Of a stretch of 64,000 bases of DNA, positions 33,203 to 44,556 are shown piece by piece. The notes below the pieces were generated by a model, which made no database searches, was not told the origin of the DNA, and saw only the letters and a list, made by a program, of their open reading frames with translations. Location of the stretch: the NCBI GenBank assembly GCA_001574975.1, contig KQ965735.1, positions 619,479 through 683,478 on the forward strand, given 5' to 3'. The stretch comes from Gonapodya prolifera JEL478 (lineage: Eukaryota; Monoblepharomycota; Monoblepharidomycetes; Monoblepharidales; Gonapodyaceae). Within the stretch, counting starts at the first letter, position 1. The number at the start of each line of letters is the position of its first letter. Position numbers and translations under genes: made by a program.

Positions 33203-34253
33203 GGTGGGAGAGAAGTTGTTGATGGGAAGGAATGGAATTGGGTGAGGCAGAGAGAGAGAGCGACGGGTGACGAGGTGCCCTTTGCCGGTTAGGACGATGA
33301 GATGAGAGAGAGCTGGATTCGTTCGAGTGATGGAAACTGCCGAAAGCAAAAGTGAAGGTCAGTTGAGTGAGTTCTGAGCCCAACTGGGTACCGCCAATGG
33401 CCATCCGGCGTGAATCCAATCAAACAACCACCGCAAACACGCCTGTCCCTTTCCCACTCCCACACCGCTACTCGCCCCCCCACACACTCTCCGTCTCGTC
33501 GCACCTTTCTCTTTTCCGTCACTTGGCTCGCTCAATCGTCTCCGTTTTAGCGCTCGGAATCGTCGGCAAGCTTCCGTGGGTGAATTTATACATGGGGGTG
33601 TGCCTCCTGCCTTCCGATCAGAGCGTCACTCACATCACATCATCATCACGTCAATTTTACTCAAGCTGCAAAATTTTGTTGTCTCGTGCCGCCGCCGCCG
33701 CCGCATCCATTCGTGCGATCCCGGACTGGAAAGATTGTTTTCGCTCTCGTCGTTCCGAAGTCACTACATAATTTCGCTATCTTCACCGCCAATTATTTCT
33801 GGAGTAAACTCATATTCACGAACTCCATTCCTCCATGACAACAATACAGTGGGAAAGGACCAATCGCTTCCAATTGTGCTCAGCGAACATGTCGGTTTTA
33901 TTCCGCTTCACTAATCACTATTCAGTACCCACCCTCCTCCGAAGACCTCCATTTGTCGAGCCTGAACCATGCCACCACGAACGTAGCGAGGACTACGATT
34001 GGGTGCGGAGCGCGTATGTAGAAAACAAGCCACCCATCTCAAGTCTCAATTAGCTCCGAGGAGGGTAAACAAAAGTACATTAAAAGAAGTGCCAAAATCC
34101 CGCGTTACACCAATACGAGTGTGACCAGTCCAAACTCTCCCATTATAAAAAGCATTAAATGTCGCCTCGCCGTGCCTTGCCGTGCCTTGCACTGCACTGC
34201 ACTACGACGAATGTCAATAGCCCAAAAGTGTGTGTGTGTGTGTGGTGTTGTGT
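33203..34253. other. Intergenic, no gene seen
   Basis: About 1 kb upstream of carbonic anhydrase and downstream of the RING-H2 gene. It contains a GT microsatellite (about 34230-34245) and a GCCTTGCCGTGCCTTGCACTGCACTGC-like imperfect tandem at 34175-34202. No coding frame looked real. Confidence 0.55.
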
Positions 34254-35678
34254 TCAGTGGGATTGCCCCGCTACTCCAGCACTGGCACCAGCACTCCCCG
34301 CCATCGAATGCGCAGGACTCGCCGCCCTTTGACTACTCACTCCGCCCGGACTCGCCGCCCTTCGACTACTCACTCCCCCGGGACTCGGTGCACGCCGACT
34401 ACTCCCTCCACTCGGACTTGCCGCCCTCCGACTCACTCCCCCCGGACTCGGCGCCCTTCGACTACTCGCACCCCCGGGGCTGGCCGACCGCGAGAACAGG
34501 GTGGCGTCCGAGAGGCGGCGTATGGCGCGTGAGATGCCGAGGAAGCTTCGGCGTGGGTTCGCGGCGTCATTGGCACTGGCACTGGCACTGGCACTGGCGC
34601 TCCCGTGCGCGGAACCGGTGCCGAAGAGACTGTTTCGGTTCCTGTGCGACCGTGACCCCGCCCCAGACCCCGCCCCCGCCCCATGTTGGGCCTGCCACCA
34701 GCTCCCCCTCCTGGTCAAATCGAGTCTACACAGGGGACACTCGCCTCTCTGATTGACGAGCCACTCGTCGACGCACCTGATATGGAACGTGTGCTCACAC
34801 GGCAACCGGCGCAGCTGTGAGCCGGGGGAAAAGGCGTCTAGGCAGATGGGGCAGTATTCGGAACTGATGGTGGGGATGGACGTCCCGGTCGAGGCGCGGC
34901 GGATGGAGCGCGCGGCCACGGCGCCGGTGCCGGTGCTTGGGGGGAGGCGGGAGAGGGTGGTGCTGCGGCGGGGGCGGGGGTGTGGAAATGATGGGGAGGA
35001 AGGGGAGGAAGGGGAGGTGGAGGCGTCGGAGGTGATGGTGAGGTCGATGGAGTGGCGGTGCAAGTCTGAAATGGATTTGGCGACGCGGCGTTTGGGCTCG
35101 ACGTCGGCTTTTTCGGCGGCCTCTGCCGCACTGGTGTGGGATGGACTTTCGGGAGAAACTGGTGCGGTCCGGTGATGCGCATGCGCAGATCCGCGTTTCC
35201 TGCGCTCAAACTTCCACACGGGCAGCGTCTGGAGCACCAAGGGATCCGTTTTGGGCACGTAGTGGACGCCCGCTTCGGCCAACTGCTGCTCTGCCACGTC
35301 CGTCGCGGCGGATCGCAGCGCGGCCTCGTACATTTCTGGGTTTTGAGCGCGAAGAGGGGCGAGCATTTGCCGTCGTCGCTGTTTTTTGGGAGCGAATGCG
35401 AGTGCGAAGCCAAGGAGTTTGAGTGGGGGTGCGCAACGCTTGGCGACGGGCGCGGGGGCTGAGAGCGAAACTCACCCATCTGCGGTATGCTACGAAAATA
35501 AGAGTCGCGGCGATTGTCAGTACGGCTGCCGACGTGATGACGACGACCATGACGAACGCGGGGTTCTCCGTGAATGAGCCGTAGCCTGGGAAACCAGCGT
35601 TAGAGATGCGATTGGCGCAGAGAAAGAGAGAGGACACGCACTCGGCGCAGCAGCGTATGGCGGAAACAGCGCGCTCAT
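34254..35678 (-). CDS. Membrane-anchored RING-H2 ubiquitin ligase with repetitive tail
   Basis: Predicted E3 ligase of the ATL/TMEM-RING type. Three exons in phase: 35678-35642, 35585-35476, 35378-34254; about 423 aa. A short lumenal N-terminus (MSALFPPYAAAPSYGS) is followed by one membrane span (FVMVVVITSAAVLTIAATLI) and basic YRRWRRRQ. The cytosolic part has a helix, a Ser/Pro-rich linker and the RING-H2 finger at about residues 225-265: YCPICLDAF...RRLPCEHTFHIRCVDEWL...GECPLCRLDL, with all C3H2C3 ligands present. The C-terminal ~100 residues have an SA repeat (from a CTGGCA DNA tract) and about seven imperfect copies of an 11-residue unit like SRRAASPGGVS, a string of possible RRxS kinase sites. 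Substrates unknown. Confidence 0.85.
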
Positions 35679-35927
35679 GGCGAGAGAGTGTCGAGTTGGG
35701 GTGGTGTGTGAGTTCAGGGCCTATGTGGGGCGACCGCAGTCAGGGTAACCCAAACTTGGACTCATTGGCCCAACGGCCGGCCGCACTTCTCACCTCCTCC
35801 TTCCCCTTTTGGAGATATTTCCACACATGCGCCACACAATCACATTCTCACTACAATTCCGGACATTTCTATCACGACCAATTACATGCACGTGTGCGGT
35901 CTCCCACTCCCCCACCTCCACTCTTCT

Positions 35928-37610
35928 CTACTTCCCCCGCCCCGTCGGTGTCGGCACGCCCATCCCCATCCACCGCTTCAGCGCGTCCAGGAAAGTCAGC
36001 GTGAGCACACCCTGCGGTCCTGCTCGTGCCAGGTGCGGAATGTACCCCTTGTAAAGTGCCCGAACGCCCTCGTTGCGCACAGTCGCGACAAGGCAGTGGA
36101 TAGAATTGCGGTATAGTGGTGTCCCGGACGTGCTTGTTTTCTGGTTCAGCATGCGGCTGGGTTTGGGGGGTTTGGGGGGAGGGTAGGATGGGGTGGGGGC
36201 GACATCCATGGGGGTAGTGAGCACCGTGTCAGTCCATGTGCAAGCGGGATAGCAAGTCCATGTGCGAGTAGGATAGTCCATCCATGCGCGAATGCCACGT
36301 TGGGTCAAGGATACGGTAGAGTGCCACATCGAGATCAAGTATTGCAAAAACTTCTCCTTCCACAACGTGTTCTCTCAATTCTCAATCACATCTCACCCAC
36401 CCACCTGTACACAACATCCATAGGATCTATCGCCGTCACGACCGCCACCTGCGCGCAGGCCGCCGCAAGCGCGTCCACGGTCGGGTTCGGCGCAGACCCC
36501 ATTATCCGTCTTACGCGGGGTTTGAGGAGTTCGTAGGTCGAGAGTTGTACTGCTGAGCCGGTCGCTTTCGATTCGTGCGGGGCGTGGACATGAGATATGA
36601 GAAATGGGAGACGAGCAGGACACGGATGTGGGGTATGCGAGACGAAAAGAACAGGATATGAGATGTGCAAGACAAAGAAGACATAAAGGGAGAAACGATA
36701 CAGTCAGATCACAAAAAAAAATCCACTCATCGGTACGACAACACACTCACAAAACCTAACAACACCCACATCAACACCCCTCCACAACCCCCTCACGCCC
36801 TCCGTCCTCGCAACATGCCCCAGCGCGCTCAAGAACCCGCGCCGCACCTCGTCATGCTGCGCTCCCACCACCACAACACCACTTCCTTTCCCCGCCGCCG
36901 CCGTCGCCGCCGCCTCCCTCACATACGCCTGCAACCGCACCTTGACCATAAACAGCGGGCTCCCAACCGCTGCCCCCACGGCTCCACACATGGCGCCCGC
37001 CGTGAGGGCCGACAGCCACACCTGCTGCTCCTCCTGCCCTTTGAAAACAGTCCTCTGGACCCACCCCCGCACAGGATCGTACAACCCCAGCCTCGTCCCG
37101 TTCATGGCGACCTGGAACGCGTAGGCGGGGAGAAGGCCCTTGTACAGCGAGCGGGGGCCTTCGGTGCGGATCATGGTGGTGAAGGCGTCTGCGGTGGTGC
37201 GGTACAGGTGCAGGCGAGGGGAGGGGGAGGTGGTGGAGGGAAGGGAGAGGGGAGTGCGGTGCTCGCCTTGGAGTTGGAGACGGGTTTTCACGACTGGGGG
37301 GTGAGCAGGGTGGTTTGGTTAGCTTCAGATTTGAGCCATTGTTGGCGCGATTTGCATCACTCCACACTCCACGCCACCGATCGGGGTACATGCCCACCGC
37401 TCTTCAAGTCCACGTTGATTTTCATTCATGCGTGGCGGGTGCCGATAGGGACAGCTCACCATCAAACGGCTCCGTGACCGTCGTGGCCATACACGCTGCG
37501 GTGGCTCCGAGCGCGAATCCCTTGAGCGTTTTCAGCGCGCCGGGCTTGGGAGCGGTCGCGATCGCCGGCGCCGGAGGGGCGGATGGCGGCGCGGTGGAAA
37601 CGATTGACAT
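35928..37610 (-). CDS. Mitochondrial carrier, OAC1/SLC25A34-35-like
   Basis: Inner-membrane carrier; closest by motif to the yeast oxaloacetate/sulfate carrier Oac1 and animal SLC25A34/35. Four exons in phase: 37610-37460, 37293-36751, 36552-36405, 36156-35928; about 356 aa. Three SLC25 repeats are visible with P-x-D/E-x-x-K/R-type signatures: TEPFDVVKTRLQLQGE, GSPLFMVKVRLQAY and IDPMDVVYSRMLNQ. Each is followed by a G-x-x-x-LYKG-type motif (RSLYKGLLPAYAFQ, GLWRGVDVGVVR, ALYKGYIPHLAR). NGTRLGLYDPVR after repeat 1 is typical of this subgroup. The third signature lacks the basic residue at the usual place (VVYSR). A Ser/Pro loop (HRTPLSLPSTTSPSPR) enlarges repeat 1. Confidence 0.85.
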
Positions 37611-38362
37611 TGTGTGGGCAGGTGGAATGTTTTGGTGAGTCATCAGGAGCCCAACAGTCAACCAACCGGCAACCTTTCTACGCATTTCATTCGATGTAGC
37701 ATAACAATATCATCTAAAGCAACGTTCAACATATTTTATTCCGTTTACCATAAAAATTGCTCATTATCGTAATGAAAACGGGAAGCGCACAAAAAAAAAA
37801 GAAAATACAGAAGCAAAAAGCACCAGGCAACTCGCTCGCGTCTAGACAGTCCGATCAAATCAAAAAAGGAGAATAGAGATATATCACCGCTCTTTGAAGG
37901 CGTCGCATCAATATGTGTGATATATCCTGTCGGGTTGGGGTTGGGGTTGCGCTTCGCTCCACCCGCTTGGAGTCGCGTCGAGTCGAGTCGAGTCCCGCAC
38001 TCGTGGCGCGCCAGGCGACATGGGTGGTCGGGGTATAAAAGGATAACAAACGATTTGCAGGAAAGAAATGAAATGACAAGGATGAGGAATAGGAAAGGGA
38101 AATGGGGAACGGAACGGAACAAAATGCCAAATGTCCAAAAGGATCGGATGATTTTCTAAGTCCGGAAATGAAATGGCGGGAGGATGAATGAACGGTTCCG
38201 AAGAGAAAGGATCGGGAAGGGGTGGGGGGTGCGGGGGTGGGGAAGGTATGGTAGTTTGTCGGGGATCAGGCTGTAGAAGAGTGTCCTGCATCGTTTCAAG
38301 TTCCCAGGCCAGGAGGTCCCTTGCCTTCACCAGCTGCCACAATACGATGGTCCCGACAAAGT
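37611..38362. other. Intergenic, no gene seen
   Basis: About 750 bp upstream of the carrier and downstream of the ankyrin/coiled-coil gene. It has an A-rich run near 37789-37806 and GAGTCGAGTCGAGTC-type short repeats near 37978-37994. Confidence 0.55.
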
Positions 38363-40226
38363 TCAGTCCTCTCCAGGAGACACTGTCCCATCCTCCCCAC
38401 CATGCCGGAATGCATTCTCCACCAATTCCGCAATCTGTTCTGGTCCATCGTCAGACGGTAGTTGAATCCGAACCCGCGATGAATTTCGCTTCCCCTGCCG
38501 CATGGATGTGTTGGGGGAGGTCAAGATGCCACCGCTCGGGGGTTTATCCCGAACGCTCCCAATACTGTCGTCTGAAAAAGTAGCCCGCCCACGATCCCGA
38601 TCCCGATCCCGATCCCGATCTCGTTCGTTCGGGCTACTATCCGGAAACAAAAGTCTGGCGTTCGAGTCACTTGACTTTGAGGAACTTTGCCGCCGCTCGT
38701 GTTCCTTCATGAGCTTAAACACAACTTCCTTGAGCTCGCGATTCTCCTGGGTGAGTTTGTTGATAAAGTCCCTGAACTCGCGATTCTCCTGCATCAACTT
38801 GGTGTTTGCCTGCCGCTGATCCTCAATGACCCGCACTTGCTCGGCAAGTTGCTGCGACATTTGCCCAATAATAGAAGCGTGGTCCACTGCTACGTGATGG
38901 GTGGAACTGTTCGACATGGAATTGATGGACGAGGACCGACTGAGTGGCAGACCAATAAGGCCCCCAGGGTAGCCAGATCCAGAAGTGACGGCGAGTGTTC
39001 CCGATCCTCCGACTGTTACAGCCGAGCCAGGCGACAAAAGCGTAATACTGTCTTGCGGCGAAGTTGGGAGCGACCCTGGATGGGATGAAAAGCTCCCCGT
39101 CGAAAGCATCGTCAGAGACATTTTGGGAGAGTGAGAAGGCCCAACTGCTGATGTGGCAGTTGAAACAGATCCTAATGATGTTATCGAGCCCGTGGGGTGA
39201 ACGGATGCCGCATAACTGGGGGGCTGAGGTTGTTGTGATCGAAAAATGTTCGTAATAGATGGTATCGCGTTCTGGTGGTCCCGAGAGTGATTTGAAAGCG
39301 TCGGGGAAGGCGCAGTAGAGCGCTCTAGCTGAGAAGGTGGAGGAGAGGGTGTCGTAGCCTTCACGCTGGATGAGGATGCGGTTTGGAAGCTGTCTTTGTC
39401 CTTGGCACGACGCATGTGGTCTGCCATAATGGCGAGGATCTGCGGGTTGCCCAGCTTGGACGCCGTGTCTAAACATGATTCGGAAACATCTGCGCCATGT
39501 TCAAGGAGAACTTTGATGACATCTGGATCGGGCGTCTGATCCACCCAGTCGTAGATTTGTCCCGAGAATGACGGGTTCGTAAGAACCACGTACGCGCCAC
39601 GTTTATTGAAGGCACGTCCACCAGATGCCAGGGCAAAATCCAACGCGGAGGGGAAGGTGGGACTGAGCCACCACCGGCTTTCATCCCACGTGGCACGGGT
39701 CCAAGAGTGGACGGCGGTCGCGATTTTCCATTGAATCGGAGTGTTTGGATCGCATCCTGGAGTGAAGGCGAGTTGTTAGAAGTCGTCAATAACCTGAAAG
39801 CAGTCCCTGATTATCCCCGCTGTTAGGGATGAGGGGAGGAACTAACCCGATTGCAGCAACGACCACACAATCTCGGACTTTCCGCTTCGGATAGCTATGC
39901 ATAGAGCGGACTCCATGAGGCGGGTGTCCTGGAGTCTGTCTGTTTCGCGGTGGAACAACCCAATTAGACGTCCAGTGGATTTGGTATCCGCGGATGAAGA
40001 GGAATGAATCAACGTGGGAAAGAGGCGCATTTAGCATCAGACTAGCTTTTGAGAGTTTGATTTCCGCATTACACTCACCAGAAAAGAGTCCCAGCTTACA
40101 GACCAGTGTCACAGTTTTCGCTGCCTTTGTGGGATCTGCCCCTTCTCGCAGAGCCTTGAGCACAGATTCGAGCCGACCCTCTTCTAGAGCTTCGATGAGC
40201 CTCCCGTTCGCGCCCTCGGATGCCAT
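38363..40226 (-). CDS. Ankyrin-like and coiled-coil protein of unknown function
   Basis: Exon 1 40226-40079, a middle exon ending at 39848, and exon 3 39756-38363 (464 codons). The junctions around the middle exon's left edge (39,980-40,078) are not resolved; its right junction is in phase. The N-terminal part has ankyrin-like helices: RLIEALEEGRLESVLKALRE with GADPTKAA, then ESALCIAIRSGKSEIVWSLL, QSGCDPNTPIQWKI and later PDVIKVLLEHGADVSES. A ~200-residue Ser/Thr/Pro-rich stretch follows, then a coiled coil (about VIEDQRQANTKLMQENREFR onward to the KLMKEHERRQ end). Near the C-terminus is an RD dipeptide run encoded by a CGATCC tract (38594-38625), then a predicted helix IAELVENAFRHGG. The gene at 44557 shares the layout of the ankyrin part. 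Function unknown. Confidence 0.75.
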
Positions 40227-40339
40227 CGCCAACCGATTTTTGTTTGGGAAGGTTTTTCAGGTTTTGTTGAGGAAAAGCGGACCACGCCACAAACCCCCAG
40301 AACCCCAATTCCACCCCAACCGTTGTTAACAATATTCCA

Positions 40340-40880
40340 TTAGTCTGGACTCCATCAATAAAGGTACAAGCAAGGGGGCAGACAACGTAAGTCCAAGAGC
40401 TATTGAACGCGACCTATATTAGGTCTTACACATGGATCGTGGCATCATTCAATCTTTCTTTCCTTACTATATTATCGCTTTTATCGTGAGGTCCTGCTGT
40501 CACGTTCCCAGAAAGGTCGTCGTGTCCTCGACACTCGGCCAAAACCTGTAGATGTACCTGTTGGCCATTCTCTAATAAAACAATATCCCAAAAAGTTAAA
40601 AGAATGCGTGTTGTTGAGACTGCATATTCCGCTAAATCTTCGTTAGCTCAATAAATCTTGGACTCTATCAGGAAAGGCGCGAAATAGTTGCAACGTAATT
40701 CCACATTTGTGAAACAAAACCCACGAAATATATGCGCTCAAGTTGCATCATTTATTTTATTTCATTGTATTATTATTGTGTTTTCCGTGAGATCGTGTCG
40801 CAGTTCCCAGAAAGGCCGTCGGCTCTCGGGCAAAACCTGTACCTGGCATATCTTTATTCTCCAATTCAAACAATTTCTGA
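40340..40880. repeat. Two diverged tandem units of a ~310-bp repeat
   Basis: Unit 1 (about 40340-40600) and unit 2 (about 40650-40880) share TGGACTCYATCARKAAAGG near their left ends, a T/A-rich middle, and a core like CCCAGAAAGGYCGTCG then CGGSCAAAACCTGTA. The core recurs once more at about 41948-42003 (CAGAAAGGCCGCGTGTCCTT, then GCCAAAACC). Together these copies flank the ubiquitin-like gene on both sides. No coding or RNA function was recognised. Confidence 0.7.
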
Positions 40881-41028
40881 TTTATTTCTCTTGCTAGAGT
40901 CGCCGGGGACAAGAAGAAGAGGAAGAATGGAAGCATAGGAACCACTTAGATACAGCTCTTCCCCCCAGTGCGCGCGCACCTACGTGCACATTCCCCGGAA
41001 AGTATCGCTCACTTATGCGAGCCTCTTG

Positions 41029-41833
41029 CTATGAGTTTTTATCTGTCAAAACCTCCAGACAGACAGCACATTCATCCAGGGTCCCACGCTTCCTGGACTC
41101 GATCACAAGGCGCATCCAGTTGGCCTTTCGAGCTCCATTGGCAGAGCCATCAAAACGCTGGTACTCTTCGTCTTCAGGAATGTTGATCCAGCCAGAGACG
41201 TGTTTCTCTAGACCAGAAGGACCACCCTTAACCCCAATCATTTGCAGGAATAGAACCCAACCGTCTCAAGCTTCCCACCACTCTTGGAACATTTTGCTGT
41301 GTTGGCGTCATAGATGAGATTAAAGACACCATATCCTTTCGTGAAAATGACTGGGTAGCGAGGGGGAGTTCCATATTTGTACCTTCACAAAAAAAAAACC
41401 CTGGGCAATTTAATATAGCAAGGGCATTCGAGGTCAAGGTTTGTACCTTCAGTGATGACTCTTCCATTTGGCGCGCTGTCCGACAAAAAACTTTGGATGG
41501 TCCCACACCCATCACGGCTACTCCACCGCGGAGACGTTCAACCAAGTGAAGGGTACACTCTTTCTGGATCGTATAATCCTGGAGAGTCCGTCCGCCCTTT
41601 AATTGCTTGCCAGCAAAAATGAGACGTTGTGAGTCGATGGAAATGTTTGTGTGATCTGCAACCAGGAGTTTTACTTGTTCAACTGTAGTGGTAGCAAGGA
41701 CTTTTAAAAGCTCCAATGAAAGAGAGAGTTTGGAGCGAATACGACCGACCAAAGTGGACGTCTCCTCCGATCGGAACGTTACGTTGAAGAGGGTTTGTGT
41801 GTGGACATCGTAGACTTCGAGTTGCTGCGCCAT
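41029..41833 (-). CDS. Ubiquitin-like domain protein with C-terminal extension
   Basis: Start at ATG 41833 ([20 protein letters not shown]). A diverged first segment is followed by a near-complete ubiquitin fold: [55 protein letters not shown]. The RGG end is not terminal: the chain goes on with [13 protein letters not shown] downstream part (below ~41390) reads [64 protein letters not shown] and a final [14 protein letters not shown], which looks like the first half of a RING-type CxxC pair. Between the parts lies an apparent intron (donor GTACAA after SSLK, acceptor GTGAAG), but the phases differ by one base. So either the junction is different or the gene is broken. The Ub part could be a conjugable domain or a fold reused within a larger protein. 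Confidence 0.6.
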
Positions 41834-41944
41834 TTGCGGGAAGACTGCTTGTCCCGACGGTTGTCGCCGCCGGAACTCACGACCGCATTTCGCAACAAAG
41901 CACCTTCCCTTTCGTTTTTCTTTCACTTTCCTTACTTGGCCTGC

Positions 41945-42010
41945 AGACGAAACAGAAAGGCCGCGTGTCCTTACTCTGCCAAAACCCCGTGGTATCTGTA
42001 TGCCATTTTA
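41945..42010. repeat. Third copy of the 40.3-kb repeat core
   Basis: Shares CAGAAAGGCCGYSKGTC and CCAAAACCYGTR elements with the two units at 40340-40880. Same strand orientation; it lies upstream of the minus-strand ubiquitin-like gene. The rest of 41834-42168 shows nothing else. Confidence 0.55.
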
Positions 42011-42168
42011 CTAACTTTGCACTGATGATGTTAAGAATTTTGGATAAAATGTTACGTGTTCGTGACGCGGAGCAAGAATGGGGCCGCGGCATCACATGCA
42101 AGTCTCAAACAAACCAAACCCAAGGGACAAGCATAATCACAACCATCCCGCGCTCTATTCGTCACTAA

Positions 42169-44381
42169 TGCCGTTTCGATTGCTCAGTGCTGCATCCAAT
42201 GCTCTCTCAGGTGGGACAATTTGACAATCGCGAACCGTTTCTTCAACCTGAGACTTCACATTTTCGTCCAATCGGACCCCTTACTTAATCCACTATCCGT
42301 AGGCATCGCCCACTGGACAGGACTAGATACTCCAGCGGGGTTGGTGCTTTGCGGTATTATCAATGCCGATTCGGCCATGTAAATCACACTCGACGGCCAA
42401 ATGCAGCCCGTCAATGCCACTGATGCTGGCCCGCATGGGTTTGGAGGTGTCGAAATCAGTCATCGAGCGTCTCAATGGGAATTCCGTCTGCCCTCAATGT
42501 GAGATTACACTGGTTCACGATGTAACCTCTGCAAACTTCAACGCTTGTTTATTTGGATGACAGGGACACTCCCTGAAGAAGCTATTTTTGCAGCAATTCG
42601 TGTATTCGCGACCTCAACCGACCATGCAAATCCTATCACACGACTTGGCGCCGCACAGGTGCAATTTCTCCGCGCGACGTGTCCCGAAACGACCGAGAGG
42701 GTGGAAACAGATTTTGATGATGGCGCTGTCAAAGGCTTTTGGGTTGGATCCGTCCCAGACGGATTTGACCGACAAAAAGACCCAATAATTCTTTACATAC
42801 ACGGCGGATCCTTTGTAACAGGTCACCCGTTGCAGACATGCCATGCATTGGTGAGTTGGCGACGCTCTCCTTGACAGTTCTTGGCAGATACTACCATTTA
42901 ACTTCTCGTCAGTGTACAATTTTGTCACTTCTACGAACAGAATGGAACATCAAGAGTCGGATTTTTGCTGTGGAGTACCCACTTGCGCCAGGTGCGTCAT
43001 GGGGACACCGACAGTGAATTCGTGCATTTCAATTGTGACGCTTTCAGAACATCCCTATCCCGCGGGATCCGACGCTTGTGTTCGAACGATAAGATGGCTC
43101 GTGGACGTTGTTGGGGCCGAAAAACTTGTAATTCGTACGTGCACCTTTTTTCGATCACAATTTGCAAGCATATTAAATTTGTCTGTTGCAGTTGGGGACT
43201 CCGCGGGCGGGAACTTCACGCTTTCCTCCTGTCTTCGTTTACGCGATCAATTTCCACCTTCCGCGTACCTTCACAAAATTGTTGGCTGTGTCCCCATATC
43301 ACCTTACGTTGACCACTTTGGTCCTCGACTCCCACCACACGTGGACATGTCGCTGGATGGAAAGGAATCGGGTCTGTTCACAGACTATTTGGTGAGTGAG
43401 GAAGCCATGTAAGACCGCGCCACGAGTTCACGTTATCGATCAGGGTGGGTTTCTTGGACGCGCAGCATCGCGCTACTACACGGGAACAAAGCCATATGCT
43501 TATTACAAGCAACTGGGTGCTTGGGTAAGTCTTTGACACGTTTCCATTTGATTTCTCAAAAATTCATAAGGTACACATTACACAAGCCAGTGCCATGGGA
43601 TGAAGATGCTTGGGATGGCATCTGGCTGAAAGAGTGGGACCAGGTTTGTGAAACAATTTGCTGTTCGCTTGCAGCCAATCTCACACCTTTCCAGATTCTG
43701 GGAATTGCACCCCCAACTGCAAGCGTTCACTCTCCCTCATCCTCGAATGTCGAACACCCACCATATACTGCACAAGAAATACTTCCCGCCCGAGCGCGCG
43801 CACTCCGGAGAGCTTCCACAAGCGGGAACCTCAGTGGTGCGGAGTCCGATGCAGAGTCCGCAATTGGCGTGTCTCGACGGAATAGCTTCCAAAGGAAGTA
43901 TTCCTTTGTCGGAGATCGAACTTCTCCTTCTTTGGACACGTCTAGTGGACTTACAGGAATTCCTTTCCCCGGCTTGGAGTCTCTGGCGCAACCATTTTAC
44001 ACCAACCATGCGCTGTCGCTCCACGACCTCGAGAGAATTCACATAACCCGAAGTCTTGACCCGTATTGCAGCCCGTACCGCGCTACCACTTTCGCCAACT
44101 TGCCTCCGATGCTTTTCGTTGTCGGATCAAAAGAGTTACTTTCGCTGGACATACTGAAGTGCGTCCGAAAAGCTCGACGCACAATTGCTCTGGCAAGACA
44201 GAACAACATGGAAAGTTTGGACAATCCCAAAGGCTTTGGGCGAGTTGATTTGTTAGAAGAGCCTGTTGGTGTCCATGTATACCTCCTTTTGCCAGAAGGC
44301 CTGGTGGGTAACAAAGGTGTGAGTGGACTCAAGGAAGTGGTTGGGTGGATAGCGAATGTGTGGAAGGATAGAACTCACTGA
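42169..44381 (+). CDS. Hormone-sensitive-lipase-type alpha/beta hydrolase
   Basis: Predicted esterase or lipase. The first exon (42169-~42211, MPFRLLSAASNAL) and the second are tentative; from ~42564 the reading is clear. Motifs: ILYIHGGSFVTGH (oxyanion hole), FAVEYPLAPEHPYPAGSDAC, the nucleophile elbow LGDSAGGNFTLSSC, GCVPISPYVDHFG, and near the C-terminus ANLPPMLFVVGSKELL with the catalytic Asp region expected close by, then GVHVYLLLP with the likely His. Exons run to 44381. Between the Ser and Asp/His parts (about 43720-43990) is an insert rich in Ser, with LRRASTSGNLS and SRRNSFQRKYSF. Such an insert with basic-Ser motifs is reminiscent of the regulatory module of animal hormone-sensitive lipase, although this is inference. 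The GDSAGG serine and HGG motif are intact. Confidence 0.85.
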
Positions 44382-44556
44382 AAATACGAAATCGGAAAAA
44401 TGAAAAACCGGCCTTTTCATTGACCTGCCTGACGCCGCACTGCGATTTTGAAGTACGCGCCACACACCCACCCTCCTTCGATGAGGGGCGCGTAGAGTCT
44501 GCGATTCCACATCGAACCCTCTGACTCACCTATCAAGGGGTTGAAACAGCAATCAC

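Noticed and set aside
34770-35479. Overlapping frames opposite the RING-H2 gene
   Set aside because: They come from GC-rich Ser/Pro coding sequence read in other frames; the RING ligands define the true frame.
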